Assembly (NCBI RefSeq): GCF_002896875.1
Contig: NZ_CP023278.1
Location: 868,001 to 932,000 of the forward strand
Reading direction: 5' to 3'
DNA: 64,000 nucleotides
Source: Nostoc sp. CENA543
GTDB lineage: Bacteria; Cyanobacteriota; Cyanobacteriia; Cyanobacteriales; Nostocaceae
Shown piece after piece: positions 39,089 to 49,200 of this stretch. The position numbers and the translations under genes were made by a program. The stretch's first letter is position 1. Each line of letters starts with the position of its first letter. The notes beneath the pieces were generated by a model. The model worked only from the letters and a program-made list of their open reading frames with translations, was not told the origin of the DNA and did not search any database.

Positions 39089-39970
39089 TTACGAAACGTA
39101 ATTGAGATAAGTTTTATAAAACCTAAATATTACTTGTGGCGGAACTCTAAAAATCAATCCTAGTGCCAATATAAAGTTGTAATAAACATTCTTTAATGGC
39201 ATACCTTTAGCACTAGCAGCTAGACCTTGCAATACACTAGATTGTGTGTGCCAATCAATATTAAAAGAAATGGATTTATCCCAACTTCTCACATGATGCA
39301 GTGTCCCAGGAGGCATATATAAAATATCTCCAGGATTCACAATTACTTGAATAGGTTTGGCATTTTCATAAAGTGGATATTGCCCTAAATCTGGTTTTTC
39401 GGGGTCAACCTTAAACCAACGCCAATTACAGCGATAACAATATTGAGCATCTTCCTTGAGAAACAGAGTAAATTGTTTCCGCCCAGAAATTTGAAAAAAC
39501 AGATTATTTGTGAGTAGACAGTCAAAATGTAGCGGTGTCAAACTCTGAGATGGGCCGATAAAAAATTGGCAATATCGCCACCACTTATAACTATACCATT
39601 TTGGCAAATATTCTAAAACAAATGGTTTAACATCCTTAACAAGTTCAGGAATTAAACTAAATAAAGGTAAGTCATGACAATAAGGAGGTAAAGTTTGCTG
39701 CTCTCCCTGTTCATATTTATCTAAAACATCTGCATATTCTTGAAAAGTAAAATTTTCAATTTCAATTTTACCATTATGGAAATGTTTAGCATATATTTTC
39801 AACTCAGGAGCAAGTGATTGAAAATAGGGCAACGACCATTTAGTAAAAGCATCCCAATTTTGAATTACACCAGAAATAACCACTGGTCGAGACTTCTTGA
39901 CATACTCTAATAAAAACTCCTCACCTGAAAGTTGATAACGACGGTCAATTTCCGAATCAATAGTCAGCAT
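39089..39970 (-). CDS. JmjC/cupin_8-type Fe(II)/2-oxoglutarate hydroxylase
   Basis: The 293-residue protein has a JmjC-like cupin fold. The iron ligands are visible: His and Asp in TPLHFDCLLTNN, and the distal His in the PPGTLHHVRSW loop. The Lys in ISGRKQFTLFL is in the place where this family binds 2-oxoglutarate. The N-terminal RPVVISGVIQNW is the usual cupin_8 opening. Family members hydroxylate amino-acid side chains of proteins or free substrates. Here it lies between the EctB-like gene and the free C-domain gene, so beta-hydroxylation of a carrier-bound or free amino acid is likely, which in siderophores gives an iron-binding group. The substrate is unknown; the catalytic residues are intact. 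Confidence 0.85.
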   Translation of the reverse strand: MLTIDSEIDRRYQLSGEEFLLEYVKKSRPVVISGVIQNWDAFTKWSLPYFQSLAPELKIYAKHFHNGKIEIENFTFQEYADVLDKYEQGEQQTLPPYCHDLPLFSLIPELVKDVKPFVLEYLPKWYSYKWWRYCQFFIGPSQSLTPLHFDCLLTNNLFFQISGRKQFTLFLKEDAQYCYRCNWRWFKVDPEKPDLGQYPLYENAKPIQVIVNPGDILYMPPGTLHHVRSWDKSISFNIDWHTQSSVLQGLAASAKGMPLKNVYYNFILALGLIFRVPPQVIFRFYKTYLNYVS

Positions 39971-39999
39971 ACTTTTTTTCTATTTTATTAACTCTCTAA

Positions 40000-40051
40000 C
40001 TCTGCGTCTTTGCGCCTACTCTTCGAGAAGCCGCTACCGCGTCTATGCGCG
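40000..40051. repeat. Junction repeat upstream of the cupin hydroxylase gene
   Basis: CTCTGCGTCTTTGCGCCTAC continues with TTCGAGAAGCCGCTACCGCG and fills most of the 92-base gap between the free C-domain stop and the cupin start. A related arrangement (GCGGCTACTCTACGAGAACG) is present at 50854-50931. Confidence 0.65.
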
Positions 40052-40062
40052 AAATTAACACT

Positions 40063-41475
40063 TTAATTACACACAGCCAATTCAAAGTTAAATCTTGCCT
40101 CTTTCTCCAACATCAAGCTGATATCTCGTCCCTGTTCTGTCAGTAACGATAAATCTTTCACCTGCACTTCAGGATTTATGGCAATATTTTCCAGTAATAT
40201 CTCAAAATGCCTGAGTATGGCATTAATTGTGCTACTATCAAAACTGCGAAAATCGTAGCTAATCCCAATGCGTAACTGTGAGCCAGGATAGCCAACTAAG
40301 TTAATAGAATAGTTGGTTTTGTAAAGATTTAAACTCAGTTCTATACTTTGTTCTCGCTCTTGTGATTCTTGTAAAATATCATCTACTGGTTGATTTTCAA
40401 ATACAAAAATACTATCAAATAAAGGCGAACCAGGCGGTAATTCACTCCAACGTTGAATATCTACCAGTGAAGTATATTCATACTGCCTAATTTCCACTAA
40501 TTGTTCTTGAAATTGTTGCAACCAAGGTAATAAATACTGATTTGGCTCTACTTTAACTCTCACAGGTAAAGTATTAATTAACATACCTACCATCGACTCA
40601 GAACCTTTTAAATCTACGGGACGACCAGAAACAGTACAACCATAGACAATTTCGGTTTGACAAGTGTAGCGGCTCAGGAGTAGAACCCAAACAGCTTGAG
40701 CAATTACATTAATAGTCAGGCGATGCTGTCGTGCTATAGATTGTAATTTAGCTGTGGTTGCTTTTGAGAGTTTTATTTGTGGTTCATCATATCGTGCTTC
40801 TGGATTATATAAGTTATCTACATATAGATTTTTTAGCGGTGTAGGTGCTTTTAATCCTTTCAGCATTCGTCGCCAAAACTCTTCCGCCTGTGATGAATCT
40901 TGTCGTCGCAACCAAGCAATATAATCTCGAAAAACACTACCTTTTCCTAAGTCGATATTTTGACCTTGACTATAGGCTATGTATAACTCAATAACTTCTT
41001 TAATGACTAACGGTGATGACCAACCGTCCACAATAATCATGTGTGAACTCCAAACAAATTTGTAAGTATGATCATCAAAGCGAATTAAAGTTACTCGCAT
41101 TAAAGGAGCTTGGGATAAATCAAAGCCTTCCTCTCTATCTTGGACTAAAAAATCATCTAAAAGTTTTTGCTGTTCTGTTGCGTCTATTCCTCGCCAATCA
41201 AGTTGTTTTATGGGTAATTCGACATGGCGATATACAACTTGCAGTGGTTTGTCGATATCTTCCCAATAGAAACCAGTACGCAACATGGTATGTCTAGCTA
41301 CGACTTCTTGCCAAGCACGTTCAAAAGCAGCAAAATTTAACCTATTTCGCACCTTAAACGTAAAGCCTAATTGCGAAAAATAAAGTGTTACTTCCGAACC
41401 ATAGACACAGTGAAACAGAATACCGTGCTGTAGGGGCGACAGTTCGTAAATATCTTCAATATTTTCTGTATTCAT
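40063..41475 (-). CDS. Free-standing NRPS condensation domain with altered active site
   Basis: The 470-residue protein is a single condensation domain: N-terminal YELSPLQHGILFH (the C1 motif in the form typical of DCL/dual C domains that follow an epimerase), ARHTMLRTGF, the C3 region, and C-terminal SIFVFENQP. In C3 the DNA reads SSHMIIVDGWS, so the canonical HHxxxDG is H145-M146. The second, catalytic His is Met. It starts inside the stop codon of NRPS2 (ATGA overlap), so it is translated directly after a module that ends in an epimerase. It would be the expected acceptor-side C domain for NRPS3, which has only half a C domain. Whether it condenses by another residue or is structural is open. 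Confidence 0.9.
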   Translation of the reverse strand: MNTENIEDIYELSPLQHGILFHCVYGSEVTLYFSQLGFTFKVRNRLNFAAFERAWQEVVARHTMLRTGFYWEDIDKPLQVVYRHVELPIKQLDWRGIDATEQQKLLDDFLVQDREEGFDLSQAPLMRVTLIRFDDHTYKFVWSSHMIIVDGWSSPLVIKEVIELYIAYSQGQNIDLGKGSVFRDYIAWLRRQDSSQAEEFWRRMLKGLKAPTPLKNLYVDNLYNPEARYDEPQIKLSKATTAKLQSIARQHRLTINVIAQAVWVLLLSRYTCQTEIVYGCTVSGRPVDLKGSESMVGMLINTLPVRVKVEPNQYLLPWLQQFQEQLVEIRQYEYTSLVDIQRWSELPPGSPLFDSIFVFENQPVDDILQESQEREQSIELSLNLYKTNYSINLVGYPGSQLRIGISYDFRSFDSSTINAILRHFEILLENIAINPEVQVKDLSLLTEQGRDISLMLEKEARFNFELAVCN

Positions 41476-44400
41476 ATTACTTTTGATTTACCTTTGTGAT
41501 TGAGTTTTGCCAAGAACTGATCTAGACCTTTTTGGCTTAAATCTAGTTCTGGAAAATCAGAAGGGGTGTAATTTTTTTCTTGAGTAGATTGGCAATGAGT
41601 AATAATTTCTGTCAAAGCCTTGACAAACTCTTGGGCTAAATTTTCGATAGTGGAATATCGGTGGATGTTTGCGCTAAATGTCCAATCAAATTGCAGTTTA
41701 TTATTAACTACTAAGCCGTTGATTTCTAATAAGCTACTTCTTTGATTGCGAGGACTGCTCATTAAGCCACTGGAGTTCTGCACAAAGCGGAATAGCGATG
41801 AGTTAGAAAATGTCTGGTCAAATTGTCCTAAATAATTGAAGACTACTTCCGGTTCTGGATAGTTTTGTAATCCATTATTCTGCTGCAAATAACGCAGAAT
41901 ACCGTAACCAATTCCACGGTTGGGAATAGCTCGTAGTTGCTCTTTAATTGTTTTTAATGCTTCCCCAGGATGAGATGCTCTTCCTAAATCCAAAAGTACA
42001 GGAAAGATAGATGTAAACCAGCCAACGGTGCGCGATAAATCTAAATCCTCAATAATGTCTTCTCGTCCATGACTTTCTAGTGCTACTAATAAGGAGCGTG
42101 TACCTGTCCATTGAGAAAAAGCTTGTACTAACGCCGTGAGTAACACATCATTGATTTGGGTGTTATAAGCTTGTGGTACTTCTTGCAGTAAGGTTTGAGT
42201 TTGTTCTACAGTGAGAGCGATCGCAATTTTCCTTTCAGAAGCTACTATATTCTCACCATCAGCAAAATCCACTGGTAATTTTTGCTGTTGACACTGGGTT
42301 AACCAATAATCTCTCTCTTTTTGCAGGTTAACAGATTGGGCATATTCATACAGATGTTCTGACCAATATTTAAAAGAAGTTGTTTTCGCTAGTAACTGTA
42401 CTTTTTTGCCTTGGTTTAGCTGTTGATAAGCTGTTTGCACATCTTCTAATAAAACTCGCCAAGAGAAAGTATCTACAGCTAAATGATGAATAATTAGTAA
42501 TAAGCGACTTGGCTGTTGTATGCCAAAGTTGTAGACAGCAAAGCTTGTTAGCCTTCCCACTGATAAGTCAAGACTAGTTTGTAATTCAGCCGCAGATGTC
42601 TGAAAAGCTTGTTCTTGTTCTATCTTTGTCAGTCGTGAAAAGTCAAAACGCTGCAAAGAAATAGGTGTATGAATATCAGATAGAACCTGCTGCAAACCCA
42701 ACTCTGTTTTTTCAAACCTTAGCCGCAAAGCATCATGATGTAATAGTAACTGTTGTAATGCCTGCTCTAATAAGTCTAAGTCCAGAGCTTGTGGCATTTC
42801 CAGCACAATTGTCTGATTCCAGTGATGGGGATTTGAGAAATTCTGCTCAAAAAACCAATGTTGAATAGGTGTTAGGGATACTTTACCTGTGACAAGTCCC
42901 TGTTCAATCTGGATTGCTGGTTTCAAAACTGCTACATTTGCTAACTGAGCAATAGTTTGATGCTGAAATAATTGTTTAGTTGTCAGCTTCAGACCAGCTT
43001 GGTTAGCTTTAGCAATAATTTGAATAGCAATAATTGAATCGCCGCCTAACTCAAAAAAGTTATCATGAATCCCCACTTGTGACACATTGAGAAATTCTGC
43101 CCAGATTTCACAAAGGGTAATTTCGGCAAAACTGCACGGTGCAACAAATGCCTTGTCTAATTCTGGTCTACTGGTGTCGGGTGCTGGTAAACTTTGCTTA
43201 TTGACTTTACCATTAGGCAAAAGCGGCAGTGCCTCTAGCATCACAAAAGCCGATGGCACCATATAATTAGGCAAATGTGATGTGAGGAAGTTCCTTAGTT
43301 CACTTGCAAGATTTTGCGCCTGTTTGTGCGGCACAATATAAGCTACCAAACGTTGAAAACCTGTATCATCACGCAGGATAACTACTACTTGTCGTACTTG
43401 AGGATGTTTACTCAAAACCGCTTCAATCTCGCCTAATTCGATGCGGAAGCCACGCAGTTTTACCTGATTATCAATTCGCCCCAGAAACTCAATGTTACCA
43501 TCACTTAAATAACGTCCCAAGTCGCCAGTTTTGTATAGGCGATCGCATTCCCTCCCACCTCTTTTAAAAGGGTTGGAAATAAACTTTTGAGCAGTCAATA
43601 ATGAGTTATTGAGATAGCCTGGTGCTAAACCAACACCGCCAATGTACAATTCACCTGGTACATTTAATGGCACAGGTTGGAGATTAGCATCTAGCAAATA
43701 AATTTCTGTATTTTGTACTGGTCTGCCTATAGGTGTATTTTGGTGACAAGTCGATTCAGCAGAAACAGTATATAAAGTAGCGCAAATTGTAGTTTCTGAT
43801 GGCCCATAACCATTGATAATTTGCAAACCAGGAATTAATTTACTCATAGATTGTAGTAATTGTTCAGCAATGGGTTCCACCCCTACAAGTAATCTTTTTA
43901 AAGTCAGTTTGTGAGATTTTTCCTGTAACCAATCAGCTAAATCTTTCAGCATGAAAGGCGGAATGTAAGCACTATGAATTTGCTGCGACTCTAACCACTC
44001 AAACAATGTGATTGCTTCATAGCGCATACTTTCGGTAGTTAGATGTAATTCTCCCCCTACCAATAAAGCTGAAAAAGTTTCATAAACTGAGACATCAAAA
44101 CTAATGCTCGTCCATAAACTACACTTATTACCTTGAGCAAGCGGCTGTTTAATTTGAAAATCTGTCAGTAAATTAGTTACGCCTTGATGTGTGCAACCCA
44201 CGCCTTTGGGTTGGCCTGTGGAACCAGATGTGTAGATAACATAAGCCAGATTTTTTGGTTTTGTATCTGTCACCGGATTTTCTGGACTTTGTTGGCTAAT
44301 AATTGACCAGTTTGTGTTTAAATAAACTACATTTAATGGATGCTCAGGTAAAGCGATCGCTAAATTTTCTGTTGTCAACAATAGCGATGTCTGAGAATCA

Positions 44401-46238
44401 GATAACATCTGAGTTAAACGCTCTTTTGGGTAAGTGGGGTCAAGTGGTATGTATGCACCACCAGCCTTGAGAATCCCCAATAACCCCACGATCATTTCTA
44501 AAGAACGCTCAAAACAGATAGCCACTGTTACATCTGGTTTGACACCTAATGTCTGTAAATAATGTGCTAGTTGATTAGCACGGATGTTTAACTCTTTGTA
44601 AGTTAGTTTCTGCTCGCCAAATACTACCGCAACAGCATCAGGTATTTGTTCTACTTGCACTTCAAATAATTGATGTAGACAAATTTTCGGATATTCAGCT
44701 TGAGTCTGGTTCCACTCTACTAATAACTGATGGCGTTCTGCTTCAGTCAACAAAGGTAATTCTGAAATAGATTGCTCTTGATTGTTCACAATTCCCCAGA
44801 GTAAAGTCTGGAAATGTCCCATCATTCGGGTAATTGTGTCTGCATCAAACAAGTCTGTATTGTATTCAAACTTCGCCAATAACCCTTGCTCAGTTTCCCG
44901 CATTGACACAGATAAATCAAACTTAGCCGTCGCTAATGGTATTTCTAAGAAACTGAGAGTGAGTCCTGAAAGCTGTACCTCTTGTTTGGGTGCATTTTCT
45001 AAGACAAACATCACCTGAAACAATGGTGTATGAGATAGATCCCGCGTTGGCTGTAATTTTGCTACTAACTGATCAAATGGTAAATCTTGGTGATTGTATG
45101 CTTCCCACGCGACATTCTGCACTCGCTGTAACAACTCCCGAAAAGTAGGATTCCCCGACAAGTCGGTACGCATCACCAGAGTGTTAAGAAAATAACCAAT
45201 AAGCGATTCTAATTCCCGGCTGTGGCGATTAGCAATAGTTGTACCGATGCAGATATCATCTTGGTTGGTATAACGATACAGGAGTGTATTAAATGCTGCC
45301 AGTAGGGTCATAAATAGAGTTACCCCTGACTGCTGACTGAGGTGTTTCAGCTTGGTAGTTAAGTCTTGGTTGAGTTCTAAGGTGATGATATCTCCCCGGA
45401 AACTTTGCACCGCTAATCTTGGGCGACTGGGTAATTGTAATACAGGTGGTGTATCACTCAGTTTCTGTTCCCAGTAGCGGAGTTGTTCTGGTAATAATTG
45501 TTGCAACTTGTGATGCTGCCAATAAGCAAAATCCGCATACTGGATGGGTAACTCTGGTAAAGGGGACGGCTTACCAAGAGAGAAAGCCTCATAGATGGCT
45601 GCTAGTTCTTGGATGAAAATTGTACTTGACCAAGCATCAGCGATCGCATGATGAATGACAAACAACAATACATATTCTTCTGGTGCAAGTTTCACTAAAG
45701 TAACTCGCAGCAATGGCCCCTCTGCCAAATTAAAAGGACGTTGGGATTGAGCCACAGCAAACGGCTGGAGTTCTTGCCATTCTAAGGTTTCTACCGCCAG
45801 TGTGAAAGTTGGTTCAGGGGCTATGGCTTGGAAGGCTTGCCCATTGATAGTTTTAAATGTAGTCCGCAGAATTTCGTGCCGTCTAATTATTTCCGTCAGT
45901 GCTTGTTCAAGAATGGCTACTTGTACTACACCTTGCAACTTAATCGCAAATAATTGATTGTAAGCCGTACTACCACCTTCTAATTCGTCGATAAACCATA
46001 GTCCTTGCTGCCCAAAAGACAAAGGTAAATGTTGATTGCGGGAAACTGGTTTGATTGTTTCTTGAGTAGAACTAGTATGAAGAAACTGAATTATTTCGGC
46101 TTTCCGTGCAGTTATCTCGGCTTGTAATTCTGCTGTGAGTACATCTTTAGGGGCATTACAGCGCAGGCGTTCTCCATCTAACCATAACCGAATATCTAAA
46201 TTACTCAATTCAGACAAAAACTCTGCAATTAATTTCAT
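41472..46238 (-). CDS. NRPS2: docking-C-A-PCP-E module
   Basis: The 1588-residue synthetase has a TubC-type N-terminal docking domain (about 1-55), condensation (about 68-500, HHAIADAWS), adenylation (about 525-1010), carrier (about 1020-1100, LGGDSII) and epimerase (about 1110-1560) with HHLAVDTFSW, VGWFTSIFPV and the FNYLGQ motif, all intact. The A pocket read from A4/A5 is D, V, Y, Y, L, G, G, I, C; I do not recognise the substrate from it. The module should attach an L-amino acid and invert it to D. The start overlaps the NRPS1 stop by 4 bases and the stop overlaps the free C domain, so the three are coupled. No DNA repeat interrupts this block. Confidence 0.93.
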   Translation of the reverse strand: MKLIAEFLSELSNLDIRLWLDGERLRCNAPKDVLTAELQAEITARKAEIIQFLHTSSTQETIKPVSRNQHLPLSFGQQGLWFIDELEGGSTAYNQLFAIKLQGVVQVAILEQALTEIIRRHEILRTTFKTINGQAFQAIAPEPTFTLAVETLEWQELQPFAVAQSQRPFNLAEGPLLRVTLVKLAPEEYVLLFVIHHAIADAWSSTIFIQELAAIYEAFSLGKPSPLPELPIQYADFAYWQHHKLQQLLPEQLRYWEQKLSDTPPVLQLPSRPRLAVQSFRGDIITLELNQDLTTKLKHLSQQSGVTLFMTLLAAFNTLLYRYTNQDDICIGTTIANRHSRELESLIGYFLNTLVMRTDLSGNPTFRELLQRVQNVAWEAYNHQDLPFDQLVAKLQPTRDLSHTPLFQVMFVLENAPKQEVQLSGLTLSFLEIPLATAKFDLSVSMRETEQGLLAKFEYNTDLFDADTITRMMGHFQTLLWGIVNNQEQSISELPLLTEAERHQLLVEWNQTQAEYPKICLHQLFEVQVEQIPDAVAVVFGEQKLTYKELNIRANQLAHYLQTLGVKPDVTVAICFERSLEMIVGLLGILKAGGAYIPLDPTYPKERLTQMLSDSQTSLLLTTENLAIALPEHPLNVVYLNTNWSIISQQSPENPVTDTKPKNLAYVIYTSGSTGQPKGVGCTHQGVTNLLTDFQIKQPLAQGNKCSLWTSISFDVSVYETFSALLVGGELHLTTESMRYEAITLFEWLESQQIHSAYIPPFMLKDLADWLQEKSHKLTLKRLLVGVEPIAEQLLQSMSKLIPGLQIINGYGPSETTICATLYTVSAESTCHQNTPIGRPVQNTEIYLLDANLQPVPLNVPGELYIGGVGLAPGYLNNSLLTAQKFISNPFKRGGRECDRLYKTGDLGRYLSDGNIEFLGRIDNQVKLRGFRIELGEIEAVLSKHPQVRQVVVILRDDTGFQRLVAYIVPHKQAQNLASELRNFLTSHLPNYMVPSAFVMLEALPLLPNGKVNKQSLPAPDTSRPELDKAFVAPCSFAEITLCEIWAEFLNVSQVGIHDNFFELGGDSIIAIQIIAKANQAGLKLTTKQLFQHQTIAQLANVAVLKPAIQIEQGLVTGKVSLTPIQHWFFEQNFSNPHHWNQTIVLEMPQALDLDLLEQALQQLLLHHDALRLRFEKTELGLQQVLSDIHTPISLQRFDFSRLTKIEQEQAFQTSAAELQTSLDLSVGRLTSFAVYNFGIQQPSRLLLIIHHLAVDTFSWRVLLEDVQTAYQQLNQGKKVQLLAKTTSFKYWSEHLYEYAQSVNLQKERDYWLTQCQQQKLPVDFADGENIVASERKIAIALTVEQTQTLLQEVPQAYNTQINDVLLTALVQAFSQWTGTRSLLVALESHGREDIIEDLDLSRTVGWFTSIFPVLLDLGRASHPGEALKTIKEQLRAIPNRGIGYGILRYLQQNNGLQNYPEPEVVFNYLGQFDQTFSNSSLFRFVQNSSGLMSSPRNQRSSLLEINGLVVNNKLQFDWTFSANIHRYSTIENLAQEFVKALTEIITHCQSTQEKNYTPSDFPELDLSQKGLDQFLAKLNHKGKSKVI

Positions 46239-49200
46239 AGTTCCACCTCCACGCGATTATCTAATGCTTCATTAATCGGGGCTTGGAGTTTTTGCGTTGT
46301 TTGCTGAATCTCGTCAATTGACTTCGCCAAGCTAGATAAAGTTGGTGCTTGCAGTAAATTCTGCACAGGTAAATTCACTTGAAATTTTTCGCGCATTCGA
46401 GCGATAACCTGAGTTGCTTGTAAAGAATCTCCGCCTAATTCAAAGAAGTTATCGTTAATCCCCACTTTCTCAACTCGCAATACCTCTTGCCAAATACCAG
46501 CAATGATTTGCTCAGTTTCCGTTTGCGGTGTGACGTAATTGGTTTTGAATTGCGGCCGCAAATTTTGTAATTGCGGTAATGCTTGACGATTGACTTTACC
46601 ATTCGCTGTCAGTGGCAGAGCATCAAGGAGGATAAATTCACTGGGAATCATGTAATCTGGCAATTTTTGCTGTAAAAAGCTCTTGAATTCCTGCTTTTTA
46701 AACTTCTGTACAGATGCAGATCCCCGCGCCATAAACGTATACACAGCCAAAAAGTCAGCGATCGAGCCTGGCTGATTAAATACTGTGCAATCTGTAAATC
46801 CTTGCGCCAGTAAAACTTCTTGCCACTGTTTTGGCGATAGGAGAGGATGAGAGCGTAGTGCAGTATCTTCAAAGCGGTCAAAACCTTGCTGCAATCCCAT
46901 AAATAATTCCCAGAAGGGATGCAGTTTTGTTGGTTCTACAAACAGCAACAAACCATTAGGGGCTAAGAGCGATCGCATATTCTCCAGAGATTCTTGGATA
47001 TTACGCGTAGCATGAATCACACCACCAGCAATAATCACATCAAAACTGTGGAGTTCATAGCCTTGCTCTTGGGGCGACTGTTCCAAGTTAAATAAAGCGG
47101 TTTCTAAGAAAGGATAGTGACCAAAATCTTGCTGTCCTAACTGCAAGAAATATTGAGATATGTCTGTATAAACGTAGGTAGTTTTTTCTGGTGGTAAAAC
47201 TGGCAATACTTCCCTAGTCACAGCCCCAGTTCCCGCGCCAATTTCTAAAATTCGTAGGTTAGTTGTTGACTGCCAAGACTGGGCAAGGTGATGTAAAATT
47301 TCTCGAATGACTAAACTACCAGCTTGAAATTCTTTGCGATACAGTGCCGGAATTTCATCTGTAGCAATAATTTGAGCCGAGTGAATATTTTCTGTGAGAA
47401 TTGCTGCCAGATTTTTGGCTGAATTCACCAACAATTCGACTGTATTTTGGTTGTAGTCGAGGATGGGCGCGGCTTCAGATAAAATCTTGGCTAACAATTC
47501 TGTAGGGAAGCTATGAGGCAGAAGTCGAGTATTAACAAACTTGTCACCATCTACTTGCAACCATTCCAAATCTACCAAGAAAGATAAAGCGCGACTCAGC
47601 CATTTACGATAGCGGGGTTTAACCTGGCCTCGCTGCATCAATTCATCGAGAGAGTACGCCTCATGGAGTTGGGTATAAACGCCAAACTGATGAAAGGCGA
47701 TACTCACAGCATAGGTATAAAGCGGGTCGAGATGTTGTTGCCAAAAAGCTGCAAACACTTCTGGTTTCACAGCATCTAAGTTTTTTTGAGCTATTTTCGC
47801 GCCCTTTGCAACTAAATTCTGCCATAGCTGTTGTGTTTCATTACTATCTGCCATTTCTAGTTCAAACAGCGTTTCTGCTTGCTGTTGTGGCACTATACAG
47901 GCAATAATTTGTTGATGAGACTGTTCGACACTGGGAACTGTGATAGCGATCGCATCTTTTACCCCTGGATGCTGTTTGATAGCGGCTTCAATCTCACCTA
48001 ATTCGATGCGATAACCCCTGATTTTGACCTGGAAATCTGCCCGTCCTAAAAATTCAATGTTGCCATCGGGTAAATAACGACCAAGGTCGCCTGTACAGTA
48101 AATCCGTTCTTGGGTGCGAGGATGGGTAATGAATTTAGCCGCCGTTTTTTCCGCATCACGCCAATAACCTTGCGCCACCTGCACGCCAGCACAATACATT
48201 TGACCAGCAACCCAAACGGGACAATCTTCTAAAGCTTCATTCAAAACGTAATATTTGGCATTAGCCATTGGTGTCCCATAGGGAATACTCTTCCAATTCG
48301 GGTCAACCTCTGTAATTAAATAACCAATATTCCAAATGGTAGTTTCTGTAGGGCCGCCAATACTCAAGATTTGTACTTCTGGTACTAAAGCTTGGATGCT
48401 GTCAGGGAGAGACACCGGCAACCAGTCACCACCCATAATTAACAAACGCAAGCTTGCCGGAATAACTACAGATTGACTCTCGGCATATTCCACCAACATT
48501 TGCATCATGGCGGGGACGGAATTCCACAGCGTCACTTTCTCCCGCACCATCAACTCAGCCCAATGCGCCGGATCTTTCACACCGCAAGCATCAGGGATCA
48601 CAATTGCGCCACCTGCACACAATAAACCAAAAATGTCATATACAGACAAGTCATGGTTTAACGCTGTCAGAGCTAAAATTCTATCTTGACAACCAATATT
48701 GAAGCGTTGGTTAGTGTGAACAACGACGTTAACAACATTGCGATGGCTAATCATTACCCCTTTGGGTAAGCCTGTAGAACCAGAGGTGTAAATAACGTAG
48801 GCTAAATCATCAGGTGTTTGTACTGGTTGTAGCGGTTCCTTACTTTCTTTGGCGAGTTCTTGTGTATCTATGCACAGACGTTGAATTCCTGAAGGCCAAT
48901 CTAGTTTCTCATCCAACCAAGATTGAGTCAGCACAATTTTGACTTCACTGTTTGCTAACAGATAATCTCGGCGTTGTTGTGGCAAGTTGGGATCTATCGG
49001 CACATACGCCGCACCAGAGGCTAAAATCCCCATAACAGCCACAATTTGCTCCCATCCCTTGTCCATAACTACGCCTATCAATTGGTTGGGAGTAGCCCCC
49101 AGTCGCCGCAGTTGATGACCTAGTTGGTTAGAGAGTGTGTATAACTCTTGGTAAGTTAAGGTGCGCTGGGAGGAAATGACGGCTGGTGCTGTTTTGCACT

